Of a stretch of 64,000 nt of DNA, positions 7,856 through 17,541 are shown piece after piece (the stretch's first letter is position 1; every line of letters starts with the position of its first letter). The stretch is from Rhodobacter capsulatus (GTDB lineage Bacteria > Pseudomonadota > Alphaproteobacteria > Rhodobacterales > Rhodobacteraceae). The stretch is taken from assembly GCF_005144475.1 (NCBI RefSeq), contig NZ_SWJZ01000030.1:1-64000 (forward strand), read 5' to 3'. The position numbers were made by a program, and so were the translations under genes. Below the pieces are notes generated by a model. It was not told the origin of the DNA. It made no database searches and saw only the letters and a program-made list of their open reading frames with translations.

Positions 7856-8485
7856 ATGATGACGACGTCCGCCTCCGTTCCCGATCGGGTCATGAAGCGT
7901 GTCCGCGCAAGCGGACGCGGCAGCGTGTTCACGCCGCGCGACTTCCTCGACATGGCCGCACGTGCTGCAGTTGACCAGGCTCTGTCACGTCTGGCCAAGG
8001 CAGGACATCTCCGGCGACTTGCGCGCGGGCTCTACGACTTCCCCAAGTTGCACCCTATGCTCGGGGCCCTTACCCCTGCACCTGATGCTGTGGCGCAGGC
8101 CCTAGCCCGGGAAACTGGATCGCACTTGCAGATAGATGGCGCGCGCGCCGCAAACACACTGGGCCTCTCAACGCAAGTCGCTGCGCAAAGCTCCTGGCTG
8201 ACGGATGGACCATCCCGGCGCGTGGTTCTGGGTAAGCGCGTGGTCGATCTCCGCCATGCCTCGCCCAAGCATCTTATCGCGCCTGGCAGCCCGGCAGGAA
8301 CCGTAGTTCAGGCGCTACGCCATGTGGGCGTATCCCGCGCCGCAGATGTACTTCGGATCGCGGCTCAAAGCCTGACGGAGAGCGACAAGAGGACCCTCGC
8401 CAAAAGCGCCGCCCAAGCGCCCGCCTGGATGCGCTCCACCTTGCTGTCGATTGCCGATCTCGGGACGGGCGACCGCATTGGATAA
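7856..8485 (+). CDS. AbiEi-type antitoxin (DUF6088 family) of a type IV toxin-antitoxin pair
   Basis: 209 residues. The N terminus is a winged helix (VFTPRDFLDMAARAAVDQALSRL in outline: FTPRDF, then AVDQALSRLAKAGHLRRLARGLYDFP), the usual AbiEi DNA-binding part, followed by the antitoxin domain with DGARAANTLGLSTQ. It represses its own promoter and neutralises the AbiEii toxin without direct binding in studied systems. An ATG-ATG pair (7856, 7859) sits directly after the operator. The toxin frame overlaps its last codons. On plasmids such pairs act in stability and phage defence. Confidence 0.8.
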   Translation: MMTTSASVPDRVMKRVRASGRGSVFTPRDFLDMAARAAVDQALSRLAKAGHLRRLARGLYDFPKLHPMLGALTPAPDAVAQALARETGSHLQIDGARAANTLGLSTQVAAQSSWLTDGPSRRVVLGKRVVDLRHASPKHLIAPGSPAGTVVQALRHVGVSRAADVLRIAAQSLTESDKRTLAKSAAQAPAWMRSTLLSIADLGTGDRIG

Positions 8486-9515
8486 GGTCGCACGCCTTTC
8501 CGCCGCGGACCGCGCCGCCCTCTTCGGGGAAACCGGTGCCGGTCGGGGCGTGGCGAACACTATCATCGAAAAGGACTTCTGGGTCTGCTGGACCCTGCGG
8601 CGCATTTTTACCTTGCCGAAAGGCCCGACAGCTTCGCTGGTATTCAAAGGTGGAACTTCGCTTTCGAAAGCCTTCAACGCGATCCGGCGGTTTTCCGAAG
8701 ACATCGACCTTTCTTTTGATCGTGCCGAGCTTGGCTACGCCGGGGATCGCGACCCAGAGCAAGAAGGTCTCGGAAAGAACAAGGCCGCCAAGCTGATCGA
8801 CGATCTGGTACGCGACGTCGAGACTCACATCGCCAACCAGCTGCTCCCAGCCTTGCAGTCAGCATTCGCCAAGGAACTGGGCGAACCAAGCGAAGGTGGG
8901 TGGGCGTTGGACATAGACCCCAACGACGCCCAAACGGTGAACTTTCACTACCCGGCAGCATTTGCGACCACCGAATATGCAGGCATGTCCTACATCACCC
9001 CTCGCGTGAAACTAGAGCTCGGGGCACGCGGTGATCCTTGGCCAACCGAGGAAAAGGTCATCCGACCCTACGCGGCCGAGGACTACCCGGCCTTTTTTGA
9101 GGATGCAGATACCACAGTCCGCGTGCTTTCGGCACGGCGTACCTTCTGGGAGAAGGCGACGGCGCTCCATGCAGAAGCTCATCGCCCACCGGAATCGCCA
9201 ACGCCGCAGTACTTCTCACGGCATTTCTACGATCTCGCGATGCTGCTCGACACCGACGATAGCAAGGCAGCCTGCAGCGACTACGAACTCTTGGTGCAGG
9301 TGGCCAAGCACAAGGCTGTGTTTTTCCGTTCGGCATGGGCGAGCTATGAAACTGCCCGCCCGGGCACCCTGCGCCTTCTGCCGAGCGAGGCACGCATCAA
9401 GGATCTGCGAGCCGACTATCGAGCCATGGCCCCGATGATGTTCGACGCAAAGCCACCGGCTTTCGACGAAATCATTGCGAGGATCGGGCAACTCCAAGAC
9501 TTAGTGAACGGCTGA
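8478..9515 (+). CDS. AbiEii-type nucleotidyltransferase toxin
   Basis: About 345 residues. The nucleotidyltransferase core is plain: FKGGTSLSKAF then RRFSEDIDLSFD, giving the GG/S and DxD residues of the AbiEii fold, and later FWEKATALHAEAHR and RHFYDLAML, the conserved second-domain helices. Toxins of this family modify RNA or block growth, with nucleotide transfer to tRNA shown for relatives. No ATG is available near the front; TTG at 8478 (overlapping the antitoxin stop, with GGGACGGG upstream) is the best start and TTG at 8451 is an alternative. Partner of the gene at 7856. Confidence 0.8.
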   Translation: MDKVARLSAADRAALFGETGAGRGVANTIIEKDFWVCWTLRRIFTLPKGPTASLVFKGGTSLSKAFNAIRRFSEDIDLSFDRAELGYAGDRDPEQEGLGKNKAAKLIDDLVRDVETHIANQLLPALQSAFAKELGEPSEGGWALDIDPNDAQTVNFHYPAAFATTEYAGMSYITPRVKLELGARGDPWPTEEKVIRPYAAEDYPAFFEDADTTVRVLSARRTFWEKATALHAEAHRPPESPTPQYFSRHFYDLAMLLDTDDSKAACSDYELLVQVAKHKAVFFRSAWASYETARPGTLRLLPSEARIKDLRADYRAMAPMMFDAKPPAFDEIIARIGQLQDLVNG

Positions 9516-9563
9516 AGTCAATGCGGCGTGGCAGCCGTTAATCTCTAAAGCAAGAACGCCTTC

Positions 9564-9587
9564 GGCCCCGGTCTTTCGACCGGGGCC
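9564..9587. terminator. Perfect hairpin, second copy
   Basis: Same 24-base hairpin as at 948-971, between the AbiEii gene (plus) and the second DUF736 gene (minus). It marks the left edge of the second DUF736 cassette, since sequence identity between the two cassettes begins here. Confidence 0.6.
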
Positions 9588-9602
9588 TTTGCTTGTGCAC
9601 GA

Positions 9603-9926
9603 TCAGTCGCCGCGGCGGGTGTTGGGGCGGGACCAGATGAGGGAGTGGCCCTCGCCGTCTTCGTCATCGAAGAGGTTGGCGTAGATCGGGGCTGCGAAGC
9701 TCGGATCGTCCAGCTTCAAGCCCAGGTATTCGCGGCCCTCGTTCGATTTCTTCGTCCAGGCGGCGCCGATCTCGGCGCGGCCGACCAGAACCCGGTGGGA
9801 GGGGGCGTTCTCGCCCGAGGCCCGCAGGTCGGGGACGAGGCGCACACCCTTGGCCTGCAGGCTGAGGGTGAAGATTTCACCGGTGTATTCGGTGCCGGTC
9901 TTCTTGAAGGTGCCGATGGTCGCCAT
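9603..9926 (-). CDS. DUF736 family protein, copy 2
   Basis: 107 residues, two substitutions away from copy 1 at 987-1310, with the same ribosome site and the same flanking hairpin. The coding sequences also match almost base for base. The function of the family is unknown. The two copies bracket the antirestriction/AbiE block as direct repeats 8.6 kb apart, so recombination between them could delete or duplicate that block. Confidence 0.85.
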   Translation of the reverse strand: MATIGTFKKTGTEYTGEIFTLSLQAKGVRLVPDLRASGENAPSHRVLVGRAEIGAAWTKKSNEGREYLGLKLDDPSFAAPIYANLFDDEDGEGHSLIWSRPNTRRGD

Positions 9927-10755
9927 GTTCTTTCTCCGTTTTGCTCTGTTTCGGGCCCGCGTCCTTGCGGCCTCGATGGCGATCGACAGCCCGGAGGCGA
10001 CCGCTGGCGCACCCCCGCATCCCGGGGTCCCCTGCACGCTTGCGTGCTGGGGTGGGTCGGGGGCTGGACAGCACAGGAGGAACTTTCTTGCCTCGCGAGG
10101 AATGGCGGCTCTGCCGACAGGGGAAGAAAGTTGTGACGACGCTGTTGCGCCGAAGCGGTCGAGGCGAAGACGTCCTTCGGGCAGATCAGCCCATCACCAG
10201 AGGCCGTTGGACGCGGGCTGGGACAGACACACCACGGAAATCAAGGCGACACTGAAGGCCCGTCAGGAAAGACATGTCAGGCACCACCGGCGATGAAGCC
10301 ACCTCCGCCAGAAGTCTGGCCAGCTTGCGCCTCCCCCTGACCTGCGGTTTCAAGGCTCCCGCTGCTCTACCGGCTTCCGGGCTGACAGCGTGATGGCAGA
10401 CAAAGGCCAGGATTCGAACGAAAAGCCGTAACTGGCAAAAAAGCAGACCGATCCGGGATGAGGTCTCCTCAAAATCCTACCAACTCTGTGACCATCAGGG
10501 CGCAGGACCGGCCCCCTGATCAACCTACCCGACCAGCCGTTGCGTCGATGAGCGCCTGGCAAAGCACGTCCGAAAGCTGGAGCTGACGGCCCATTCCTGA
10601 CGGTCGTGCCGGGGTGCGCATCGCATTCTGCCTCTCCGAAACGGTCGCGCCTGTCCGCCGCAGCATTTTCCGAGGGGCATCGTCGGCTATGCGGAAGATG
10701 CGGACATTCAACTGCTTTACCGAATGGTCTGACCAATCGTTTTGCTAGTCTGTCC
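9927..10755. repeat. Leader cassette, copy 2, plus gene-free DNA
   Basis: No convincing gene in about 830 bases. From 9927 to about 10425 the sequence follows the cassette at 1311-1760, with an extra GC-rich hairpin insertion near 10016-10065. The inverted repeat AACTTTCTT (10081-10089) / AAGAAAGTT (10124-10132) is preserved, with CCTCGCGAGG and CGGC-TCT-GCCG hairpins inside. A 12-codon remnant of the MADKG small frame lies at 10393-10431. From 10430 to 10755, downstream of the helicase gene, I see nothing recognisable; a 63-codon minus frame at 10520-10711 lacks a ribosome site. Confidence 0.45.
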
Positions 10756-13700
10756 TCACTCAAGCGAGATCTGAGTCATCGTTCCCACAATGGGTTGATG
10801 CACCCAGAAGGCCGTGCACGTCCTGCCCGATACGCCGTGAAGTGCGCGGGCGTATAGCGATGCCTGACCGGCGAAGGCGCGCAGGCGCTCCTCGTCGAGG
10901 TCAACGGCGCTCGGAAAACTCTTGTGATCTATGATGACGAAGCCTTCGATCGTGTCCACCAGCAGGTCGAGACGGCCCGCAATGACCTGACGGTCCATGA
11001 GCGCATGGACTGGCCATTCCCGCATGATCCTGGAGCCCGGAAAACGCGCGCCCAGAAACTGATGAAGGCGATCCGAGGTAGATACGAGGTCGGCGGGTGC
11101 GAGTTCGGGAACACCCCAGCGGTCCAGCAGCCAAGCGGCGCGTTCGAGGCGGATCGCACCATGATCTTCTGAGTTGTCGTGGGCGAAGAAGCGGTGACAC
11201 GCCTCGCCGAGCGCAATCATGTCTGGGTTGCCTATCAGCGGAATCCGATCCCCAAGCCGGTGCCGCTCCGAGATCTTCAGCGCTCCCTCGTACCGCATAG
11301 CGCTTGGATTGAGGCGAAGTGGCAGATGATCGACTGCCGGCCAGGTCGCCCGGCCATATCTAAGCTGTGGTGCCATCTCATTGATGGGGGGGATGGGCGC
11401 GGCTCCACGGGCAGGGAACTTCTGGCCGCCGATCCTAAGCTCGGCTTCTGTGGGAAGCAAATGAGGTTGGCCATCGGCGCCGCACAACTCGTCGAGCCAA
11501 AGCCTGGGACGACCGGTCAGCGCAAGAATCTGGTAGTCCCGCGCGCGGGTCATGCCGACGTAGAGAAGCCTGGTGCGCTCGAGCCGTTCGGCCGCAAGCG
11601 CGCGTATCCCTTCCGGGCAGGTGTCGGTTAGTGCATCGAGACCGACATCTTTTGCCTGGTCACCGTAGGGCCAGGGCCAATAATGGAGGACACGTCCGTC
11701 GAGCGGTGCACGCCAATCGGGTGCGGTCTCGTTCTCTGCCGCAAGCCGGAAGGGTGACCCCTTCGTATCGGCTTCGAGTTCGGTCAGGACGGTCACTGGC
11801 CATTCGAGACCTTTGGCCCCATGATAGGTCAGGATCTGTACCGCATCCGGGTGCAGGCTCTGGGGTTGTTGCGCGTCCCCCTGTTCGGTGAGCCATCGAC
11901 AAAGTCCCGTCAGGGTCGCGGCCTGCCGATCGGCACGGCACTCGTCCTGATAGGTTTCGGCAAGTTTCCGGAGGGCCTCGAGATTATGGAGCCGCTGCTC
12001 TATATCGCCCCAGCGTCCAATCAGGTCGGGCAACCCTTCGACATGCAGGACGGCGTCGAGCGCCTCAGCCGGGGTGAGTTGGAAGACGCTGTCACGGATC
12101 GCGCGCAGAGCATCCGAAAACGGAATGCAGTCGGCGATAGCCTGCTCGGCATCGGCTTCGAAAGCAGCCGTCAGCCAGGATTCATCATCGACGGTAAAAC
12201 GTGCGATCTCCACAGAAGCAAGGCTGTCGCTTGGGTCTGCGACCCAGCGGAGCGCGGCCAGGGCGAGCTCGATCTCGGGCTGGTCGAGCAGTCCCTGACG
12301 TGCAACGGCCACCCGGACTCCGCGGACGCTCAACGCTCGGGCAAACTCTGCGACCTGCGGGTTGCTACGGCAAAGGATTGCGACATCACCGCCCCGCAGT
12401 GGACGCGTCCCGCCGTCGCGCGGCACGATTGGCCAAGAGGCCCCCTGCGCCAAAAGGCCAGCAATCTGCCCAGCAAGCAAGTCCGCCCGGACATCCTTGT
12501 TTTTGCCCTCGATCGACCAGGCCGCAAAGGCCGGCGGCATATCGGGCGCGTCCTGTCTCGTCCAGTCGTCGGAGAACGCGATCTCTTCCTCAGCCATGCC
12601 CACACGACTGAAATTCGCCAGGAAGGCGGCGTTGACCGCAAGGCAGAGTGATGGCCGGGACCGCCAAGACTGGCGCAAATAGCGGACACCACCGCCTGTA
12701 TCGGCCGTGATCTGGGTCGTCGCCGCGCGCGTCAACTCGGGATCGGCATCGCGAAACCCGTAGATGGATTGCTTCGGATCGCCCACCCACACCGACTTCG
12801 GTGCGATCCGCGCGAGTTCGGAGAAGATCGCTATCTGGATTGGGCTCGAGTCCTGGACCTCATCAACAAACACGCCGCCAATCAATTCGCGCAGTCGTGT
12901 CTCGTTGGCCGGATCTCGCAGGATCTGTAGCGCGAGCATCTCCTGATCCACGAAATCGATGAGGCCATGCGCCTTCTTGAAGTCAGCATAGGCATCAAGG
13001 CAGTCTGCCGCACACCCGAACTGGAGCCGGATGAAATCAGCGAGGTCGGAGCGCAGCCGGGGATGGCGGAAATGTGCCGCGGCCGCGGCAATCACACCCT
13101 CGAAAAGCGGTTTGTCTGCTTTGGTGGCGCCGAGCTTGCTCAGCCGCGCCCATTCGACCCAAGGCAAAAGGTCGCCACGATCAAGGAACGTGAGTGCGGC
13201 TTCGATCCGCGGCAGGTCATTGTCGACCGTACCCTTCTTAAGCCCGGCGCGGCGCTCTGGTGTCAGCGCCGCAGCGCAGGTTCGAACCGCCGCCGCCAGC
13301 GTTGCATCAAGCCCCTCGGAGGTCTCCCCGGGCGTTGCCGCCGGCAACAGCGCGAGCAGGCTTGTCGTCGACCGTGCGGCGGACCGGACCAATCCCTCTC
13401 GGTCGATGCCATTGGACCGGGCTGCATCGACGATACGGCGCGCCGTGTCCTGCCATCCCTTAACCTGGCCACGCGGGCTGCTCCTGTCGCGGTCGGCTAT
13501 GCTGAGCCTTTCCGCGAGCGGGGCCATCTCATCGATCCAGGTGCTGATCACATCGCCCGTTGCGCGCGCGAACATGACGCTTTGGCGAGTTTCCTCGATC
13601 ACATCGGCGGTCGGCGACCGGCCGAGCTCGAAGGCAAATTCGCTGATCAGTGAGCCGCAGACGCTGTTAACCGTCCCAATACGTGCCGATAGGAGGGCTG

Positions 13701-13911
13701 CGGCCTGGTCGCCTCGGCCCGCGCGGATGAGAGCGGTGCGGATACGCCCGGAAAGCTCGGCCGCGGCTTTCTTGGTAAAGGTGGTCGCGAGAAGACGGTC
13801 CGGCGATAGACCCGCTTCTATCGCCGCTGTTATATCTTTGACCAGCGTGAACGTCTTGCCGGTTCCCGCCGATGCGATGATTGAGTCGACGCGGCCGTAT
13901 GTCATGCTCAT
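10756..13911 (-). CDS. UvrD-family helicase fused to a PD-(D/E)XK nuclease (AddA-like)
   Basis: 1051 residues. Superfamily 1 helicase motifs in order: [11 protein letters not shown] (Walker A, about residue 13), [12 protein letters not shown] (motif Ia), VDEVQDSSP (motif II, about 350), [12 protein letters not shown] (motif III), [12 protein letters not shown] (motif V, about 690) and [11 protein letters not shown] (motif VI). Near the C terminus (about residues 975-1000) GRLDLLV and IDHKSFP supply the D and D-x-K of a RecB-type nuclease. This is the AddA architecture, though shorter than the usual 1150-1230. The start overlaps the upstream nuclease gene as ATGA. Chromosomes of this group normally have their own addAB, so a plasmid copy suggests a separate task such as defence or plasmid repair (inference). 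Confidence 0.8.
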   Translation of the reverse strand: MSMTYGRVDSIIASAGTGKTFTLVKDITAAIEAGLSPDRLLATTFTKKAAAELSGRIRTALIRAGRGDQAAALLSARIGTVNSVCGSLISEFAFELGRSPTADVIEETRQSVMFARATGDVISTWIDEMAPLAERLSIADRDRSSPRGQVKGWQDTARRIVDAARSNGIDREGLVRSAARSTTSLLALLPAATPGETSEGLDATLAAAVRTCAAALTPERRAGLKKGTVDNDLPRIEAALTFLDRGDLLPWVEWARLSKLGATKADKPLFEGVIAAAAAHFRHPRLRSDLADFIRLQFGCAADCLDAYADFKKAHGLIDFVDQEMLALQILRDPANETRLRELIGGVFVDEVQDSSPIQIAIFSELARIAPKSVWVGDPKQSIYGFRDADPELTRAATTQITADTGGGVRYLRQSWRSRPSLCLAVNAAFLANFSRVGMAEEEIAFSDDWTRQDAPDMPPAFAAWSIEGKNKDVRADLLAGQIAGLLAQGASWPIVPRDGGTRPLRGGDVAILCRSNPQVAEFARALSVRGVRVAVARQGLLDQPEIELALAALRWVADPSDSLASVEIARFTVDDESWLTAAFEADAEQAIADCIPFSDALRAIRDSVFQLTPAEALDAVLHVEGLPDLIGRWGDIEQRLHNLEALRKLAETYQDECRADRQAATLTGLCRWLTEQGDAQQPQSLHPDAVQILTYHGAKGLEWPVTVLTELEADTKGSPFRLAAENETAPDWRAPLDGRVLHYWPWPYGDQAKDVGLDALTDTCPEGIRALAAERLERTRLLYVGMTRARDYQILALTGRPRLWLDELCGADGQPHLLPTEAELRIGGQKFPARGAAPIPPINEMAPQLRYGRATWPAVDHLPLRLNPSAMRYEGALKISERHRLGDRIPLIGNPDMIALGEACHRFFAHDNSEDHGAIRLERAAWLLDRWGVPELAPADLVSTSDRLHQFLGARFPGSRIMREWPVHALMDRQVIAGRLDLLVDTIEGFVIIDHKSFPSAVDLDEERLRAFAGQASLYARALHGVSGRTCTAFWVHQPIVGTMTQISLE

Positions 13912-16577
13912 CCAAGCCCCTTTACCCGGCAAAGGGTCTGATACTCGCAGCGATCACAGTGGACCTCGCGCACCAGGGTAGCAGCAGGCGGCATCAGCGC
14001 CTCGGCGCCCTCGACGCCGGCGGCAACCAGGACACCGGAGATGGCCATATCGCGCCACCCCACCCAGCTTTCGGTGATCGCGTCCCAAGTCGCGGGCAGC
14101 GTGCGCGAGCCTTCAATACCGCGTCCAACCAGTCCTGCATTCGCGAGGCTCAGAAATTGCCGCTGGTTCAACATATAATAGCCTGCCCGGTAAGGCTCGG
14201 TGCCCGTGAGGCTGGCCCCGTAGGTCGCGAGCTGCACTGCTTGGCCAGTCTTGAGCTCATCGATCCGGCTCTTGGCACTGCGGGTCCATTTGAGATCGAC
14301 GATCACCGCTTCGCCCTGAAGGTCTCGCGCAACGAGGTCGATCGCACCACGCACCGACAGCGCCTGCTCGAACGTCGCGCTGATCTGGTGTTCGGTGGAA
14401 TCGACAGTCAAATCGTTTGCCGCGAGGCTTTCGGCGAGTGCGGCCATAGCCGAGGGAAGCCTGCGTCGGGCGAAAGCCAGATCACTCGCAAAAGAGGGAT
14501 GGCGCAAAGGTGCCGCGATGCGGTCGATCGCCCCCTCCAGAAGCTCCATTGTACGCGCGGCAGCCACCTGCGGCACCGGTGGCGGGCCTGCGGTGAAAAT
14601 CTCGCGCGCCAAGGCATGTGCGAGATTGCCAATGAGCCGATTCTCGTCAGGAATCGCCTGTGCCCGGCCTTGGCGGAGGCGTGCGACATGACGCAGCGCC
14701 CACATCAGGTGGCAGGAGAACAGATGTTCGAACGAGGTCGCGGATTCGACCCGTCCCTCGAGCTTGGCGGCGAAGCCAGCGGGTGTTGTCCACTGGGCGC
14801 GGGCCGATGGCAGGGTGCCAGGGTCGACTGCGACCCGATTAATCGTCTCACCGGCGAGTACCAGTTGTCCGGCGCCAAGTGCGGCTTCAAGACGGATATG
14901 GTCGGCTGAGTACTGGAGTGCTGCTGAGAGACGATGGGCAACGGGATGCCGACTGGCCTCGTCATGGACCTCAAGGCCGGCGCTGACAAAGAGCAGTCGC
15001 CTACGGCAGTGCAGAATGGCGCGGTCCCAAGCCGCGCTCAATGCCCGGCCCCCAAGCCCTGGATCATCCAGGATACAACCGTGCTCGGCGAGCAACGTCC
15101 GCTCTGCAATGGTCCACGGCATCCGCCCTGCACCCTCGCGCGTCGTCGTGAAATTCCACCAGAGCACATCATCGACAGGGCCCCAGATTGCACCTGGATG
15201 TGACACGGCCCGCCAAGTTGCGGCTTCGGCAACCACAGCTGGATTGGGTTGACCTGTATCGAGCGCTTGGTCGATGACGCGCTCAACCAGCGTGCGAGGA
15301 AGGAGGGGGCGTTCCAGCGACACGAGCGCAGCTCGGACATCGGCCGCAAGGCTTGCGGTGGCGAGATAGAGGGGATCGCCACCGTTGGCATGGCGGGTCA
15401 CCGCCCAGGCGATCGTGCGATCGCAAATCGCGGTCGCTTCCCCTACAGGCATGCCCCTTACCGGATCCCAGATCGAAGGCTCTGCCCAAGCTCGCCAACG
15501 GGCCAAACGCTGGGCTGCGGCGGCGGTCGTCTTGCTGTCCTCGGCAGCGGCATATTCCCGCGCCTCGATCGCGGCCCAAGTCTCAGTCCATCCTGCGCTG
15601 CCGCGGCCGGGAGCCGCTTCGAGGGCGTCGGCGAGAAGGCGAGCGGTATGGCTCGAAATTGGAGCGTTCGGGAATAGAAGCAGCTCCATAAGCGCATGCG
15701 GATCAAATGGCGCCCAAGCGATCTTGAAGCCGAGAAGCAGGAGCTGAAGTGTGCCCCGATGGGGCGAACTGCGGCTTCGACCCGCACGTGGTTGTCGTGC
15801 CGCCGCGAGGCCATGGTCGAGGATCTGAGTATCTCCGTCCTGCGCGACGATTGCCATCGTGCCGTTATGGCATGAAGTGGCGCGAGTCCAATGACCGACT
15901 ATCTCAGTTGCGAGCAAGCCGCTTACAGCGGTTGCCAGGGTAATCGATCCGTCCGGCGCTGTGGCAGCGGCACCGCTGCCGCCCATCCAACGTTGCATAT
16001 GGCCAAGTGCTGTATCAGCAGGCGCTGCTGGCGTTGTTGCAATGGCTTCGACCGCTACGCCGGCAACTGCCAGCGAATCAAACAGGGTCCGCCAGCCGGA
16101 AGCATGCAGGTCGCCTGGATCTATAAGGCGAACCCGTCGGATTGTGCGGGCTATGGCGGGACTGATCCGCGGCAGGACCCGGCGGAGCCGGTCAGCAAGA
16201 CCCGGGGGCATGGCGTTCGCGAGCAGTTCTGCTGCGGCAAGATCCGCGATGCGACCCTGTGGCCAGTCGTCATGTGCAGACCAGCCTGCCTCGATCAGCA
16301 TGTCGCGCCACCCGAGCAGCGTCCGCGCGCTGCTCCAACCATCGACCGCAAGCGATGCCGACCAGAAGCGGTCAGGTCCCGCCGCAGCGAGCGCCGCTTG
16401 CCAGGCAGCTATACGCACCACGAACGCAGCTCGCGGTTCCGAGAGCCCCAAGATAGTCTCGAGGATGTCGAGCAAGCCTTGTGGGCCGACCACTGGCGCG
16501 CCAAGCGCCCCGGTCTTGCCCCCGCCATGGTCGGGGAAAGCTCCTCCGTCGGCAAAAAGCCCGAAGACAATATCCAT
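13908..16577 (-). CDS. PD-(D/E)XK nuclease subunit (AddB-like)
   Basis: 889 residues. The C-terminal part has GAIDLVARD and VIVDLKWTR, the D and D-x-K residues of a RecB-family nuclease, then [11 protein letters not shown]. With an upstream Cys in [12 protein letters not shown] this gives the C...CxxCx5C set that holds an iron-sulfur cluster in AddB, Cas4 and relatives. The N-terminal 500 residues look like a degenerate helicase without a Walker A box. The start at 16577 has GGGGGAG six bases upstream. It forms an operon with the AddA-like gene and is likely its partner. A repeated leader cassette (copy 3) lies about 300 bases upstream. Confidence 0.75.
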   Translation of the reverse strand: MDIVFGLFADGGAFPDHGGGKTGALGAPVVGPQGLLDILETILGLSEPRAAFVVRIAAWQAALAAAGPDRFWSASLAVDGWSSARTLLGWRDMLIEAGWSAHDDWPQGRIADLAAAELLANAMPPGLADRLRRVLPRISPAIARTIRRVRLIDPGDLHASGWRTLFDSLAVAGVAVEAIATTPAAPADTALGHMQRWMGGSGAAATAPDGSITLATAVSGLLATEIVGHWTRATSCHNGTMAIVAQDGDTQILDHGLAAARQPRAGRSRSSPHRGTLQLLLLGFKIAWAPFDPHALMELLLFPNAPISSHTARLLADALEAAPGRGSAGWTETWAAIEAREYAAAEDSKTTAAAAQRLARWRAWAEPSIWDPVRGMPVGEATAICDRTIAWAVTRHANGGDPLYLATASLAADVRAALVSLERPLLPRTLVERVIDQALDTGQPNPAVVAEAATWRAVSHPGAIWGPVDDVLWWNFTTTREGAGRMPWTIAERTLLAEHGCILDDPGLGGRALSAAWDRAILHCRRRLLFVSAGLEVHDEASRHPVAHRLSAALQYSADHIRLEAALGAGQLVLAGETINRVAVDPGTLPSARAQWTTPAGFAAKLEGRVESATSFEHLFSCHLMWALRHVARLRQGRAQAIPDENRLIGNLAHALAREIFTAGPPPVPQVAAARTMELLEGAIDRIAAPLRHPSFASDLAFARRRLPSAMAALAESLAANDLTVDSTEHQISATFEQALSVRGAIDLVARDLQGEAVIVDLKWTRSAKSRIDELKTGQAVQLATYGASLTGTEPYRAGYYMLNQRQFLSLANAGLVGRGIEGSRTLPATWDAITESWVGWRDMAISGVLVAAGVEGAEALMPPAATLVREVHCDRCEYQTLCRVKGLG

Positions 16578-17250
16578 ATGCTCCCCCCTACCCCGTGATG
16601 GTCGGATCACACTGCGTTTGGCAAGATAAGAAAAGTCTCCTGGACGCTGGCATCGCTAAAAGCATGTTTTTCGTCAGCCCAGTCAAAAAATATCGTGCCT
16701 CCTAAAAGTCGTGCATCCTAAGCTAAGTCACCTTGAAAGCCTTCAGCAGCCAGAACCGTTGATGCCGGTTCGCCGCTCCGAACCCGCTGTTCAGGTCCGC
16801 TCTCTTAGCCGCATATCCGGCGGGGAGGATTGTGAGCATCTGCGCCGCACCCGCCCGGTATGTCTCAGGCACCACCGGCGATGAAACCAGCTCGGGCTAC
16901 CGGTCAGTCTAGCTTGCGCCTTCCCCCTGCCCTATTGCCTCGCGGCTCGCACCGCTCCACCTGGGTCAGGGCTGCCAGCATGATGGCAGACAAAGGAAAA
17001 GATTCGACGGAGCGCCGCGATTGGGCCAAGGTGCACCTCGATCAACGCTGAGACGCCACTTCAGCTCGCGCAACTCGATGATGATCTAGCGGCATGGCCA
17101 GCGGCCACGTCCCCCTCCCCGATTCCTGCCGCTTCAATGATCTATTGGCAAAGGTGCGTCGAAACCCGGGGCCGACCAGCCGCACCTGCGCTTGAACGAA
17201 ACACGAACACCCCCTATGCTCAGGCTACATCTTGTAATGTGAGGCGCGCA
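16578..17250. repeat. Intergenic region holding leader cassette copy 3
   Basis: No conventional gene in 670 bases between the divergent AddB-like and KTSC-like genes. 16866-17182 matches 1625-1940, including the shared words GGCACCACCGGCGAT, CGATTGGGCCAAG, CAACTCGATGATGATCT and TCGAAACCCGGGGCC. The 22-codon plus-strand frame MADKG...DQR (16983-17051) has the same length as its counterpart in copy 1. The AddB-like promoter is probably in 16600-16690; TTGACT on the minus strand at 16686-16681 is a candidate -35, with no clear -10. Confidence 0.45.
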
Positions 17251-17478
17251 ATGACTCCATATCGTGATTGGGATCAGGATTCTGGAATCCGGGCTTACGT
17301 GATCGGATCGACGCATATGGATGTCGCATTCAAGGACGGCGCGATCTATCGCTACACCTCGCTGTCGGCCGGACAGGCCAATCTCGACCGCATGATCGTG
17401 CTTGCACGGGCGGGGGATGGGCTGAATCAATTCATCAATCGAGCTGTGAAGAAGCGCTATTCCGAGCGGCTTGCCTGA
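17251..17478 (+). CDS. Small KTSC-like domain protein
   Basis: 75 residues. The stretch YVIGSTHMDVAF, DGAIYRYTSLS and GDGLNQFIN fits the short KTSC type of domain (a beta hairpin with a Y-x-Y, then a helix and a G-x2-(L/Y)-N-x2-I end) seen in small phage and plasmid proteins and linked in some cases to lysyl-tRNA synthetase-like proteins. The start at 17251 has GAGG 10 bases upstream; the frame continues upstream into cassette copy 3 but without gene-like sequence. Function unknown. Confidence 0.6.
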   Translation: MTPYRDWDQDSGIRAYVIGSTHMDVAFKDGAIYRYTSLSAGQANLDRMIVLARAGDGLNQFINRAVKKRYSERLA

Positions 17479-17510
17479 AATCATTGCCTTTCCTTGCCCC
17501 CACATGAAAA

Positions 17511-17536
17511 AACGGGGCGACCGAAGCCGCCCCGTT
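17511..17536 (-). terminator. Rho-independent terminator of the ParB-like gene
   Basis: Stem AACGGGGCG / CGCCCCGTT with an 8-base loop. Read on the minus strand it is followed by TTTTTT and lies five bases beyond the ParB-like stop codon, a textbook intrinsic terminator. It also faces the end of the KTSC-like gene. Confidence 0.8.
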
Positions 17537-17541
17537 AAAGG

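Noticed and set aside
7543-7998. 151-codon minus-strand frame
   Set aside because: It overlaps the start of the AbiEi gene on the other strand and lacks any gene-like feature.
10520-10711. 63-codon minus-strand frame after the AddA-like gene
   Set aside because: No ribosome site, no family motif, no conservation signal visible; noted inside the gene-free stretch only.
11821-12651. 276-codon plus-strand frame
   Set aside because: Antisense to the helicase core, where motifs III-V are encoded on the minus strand.
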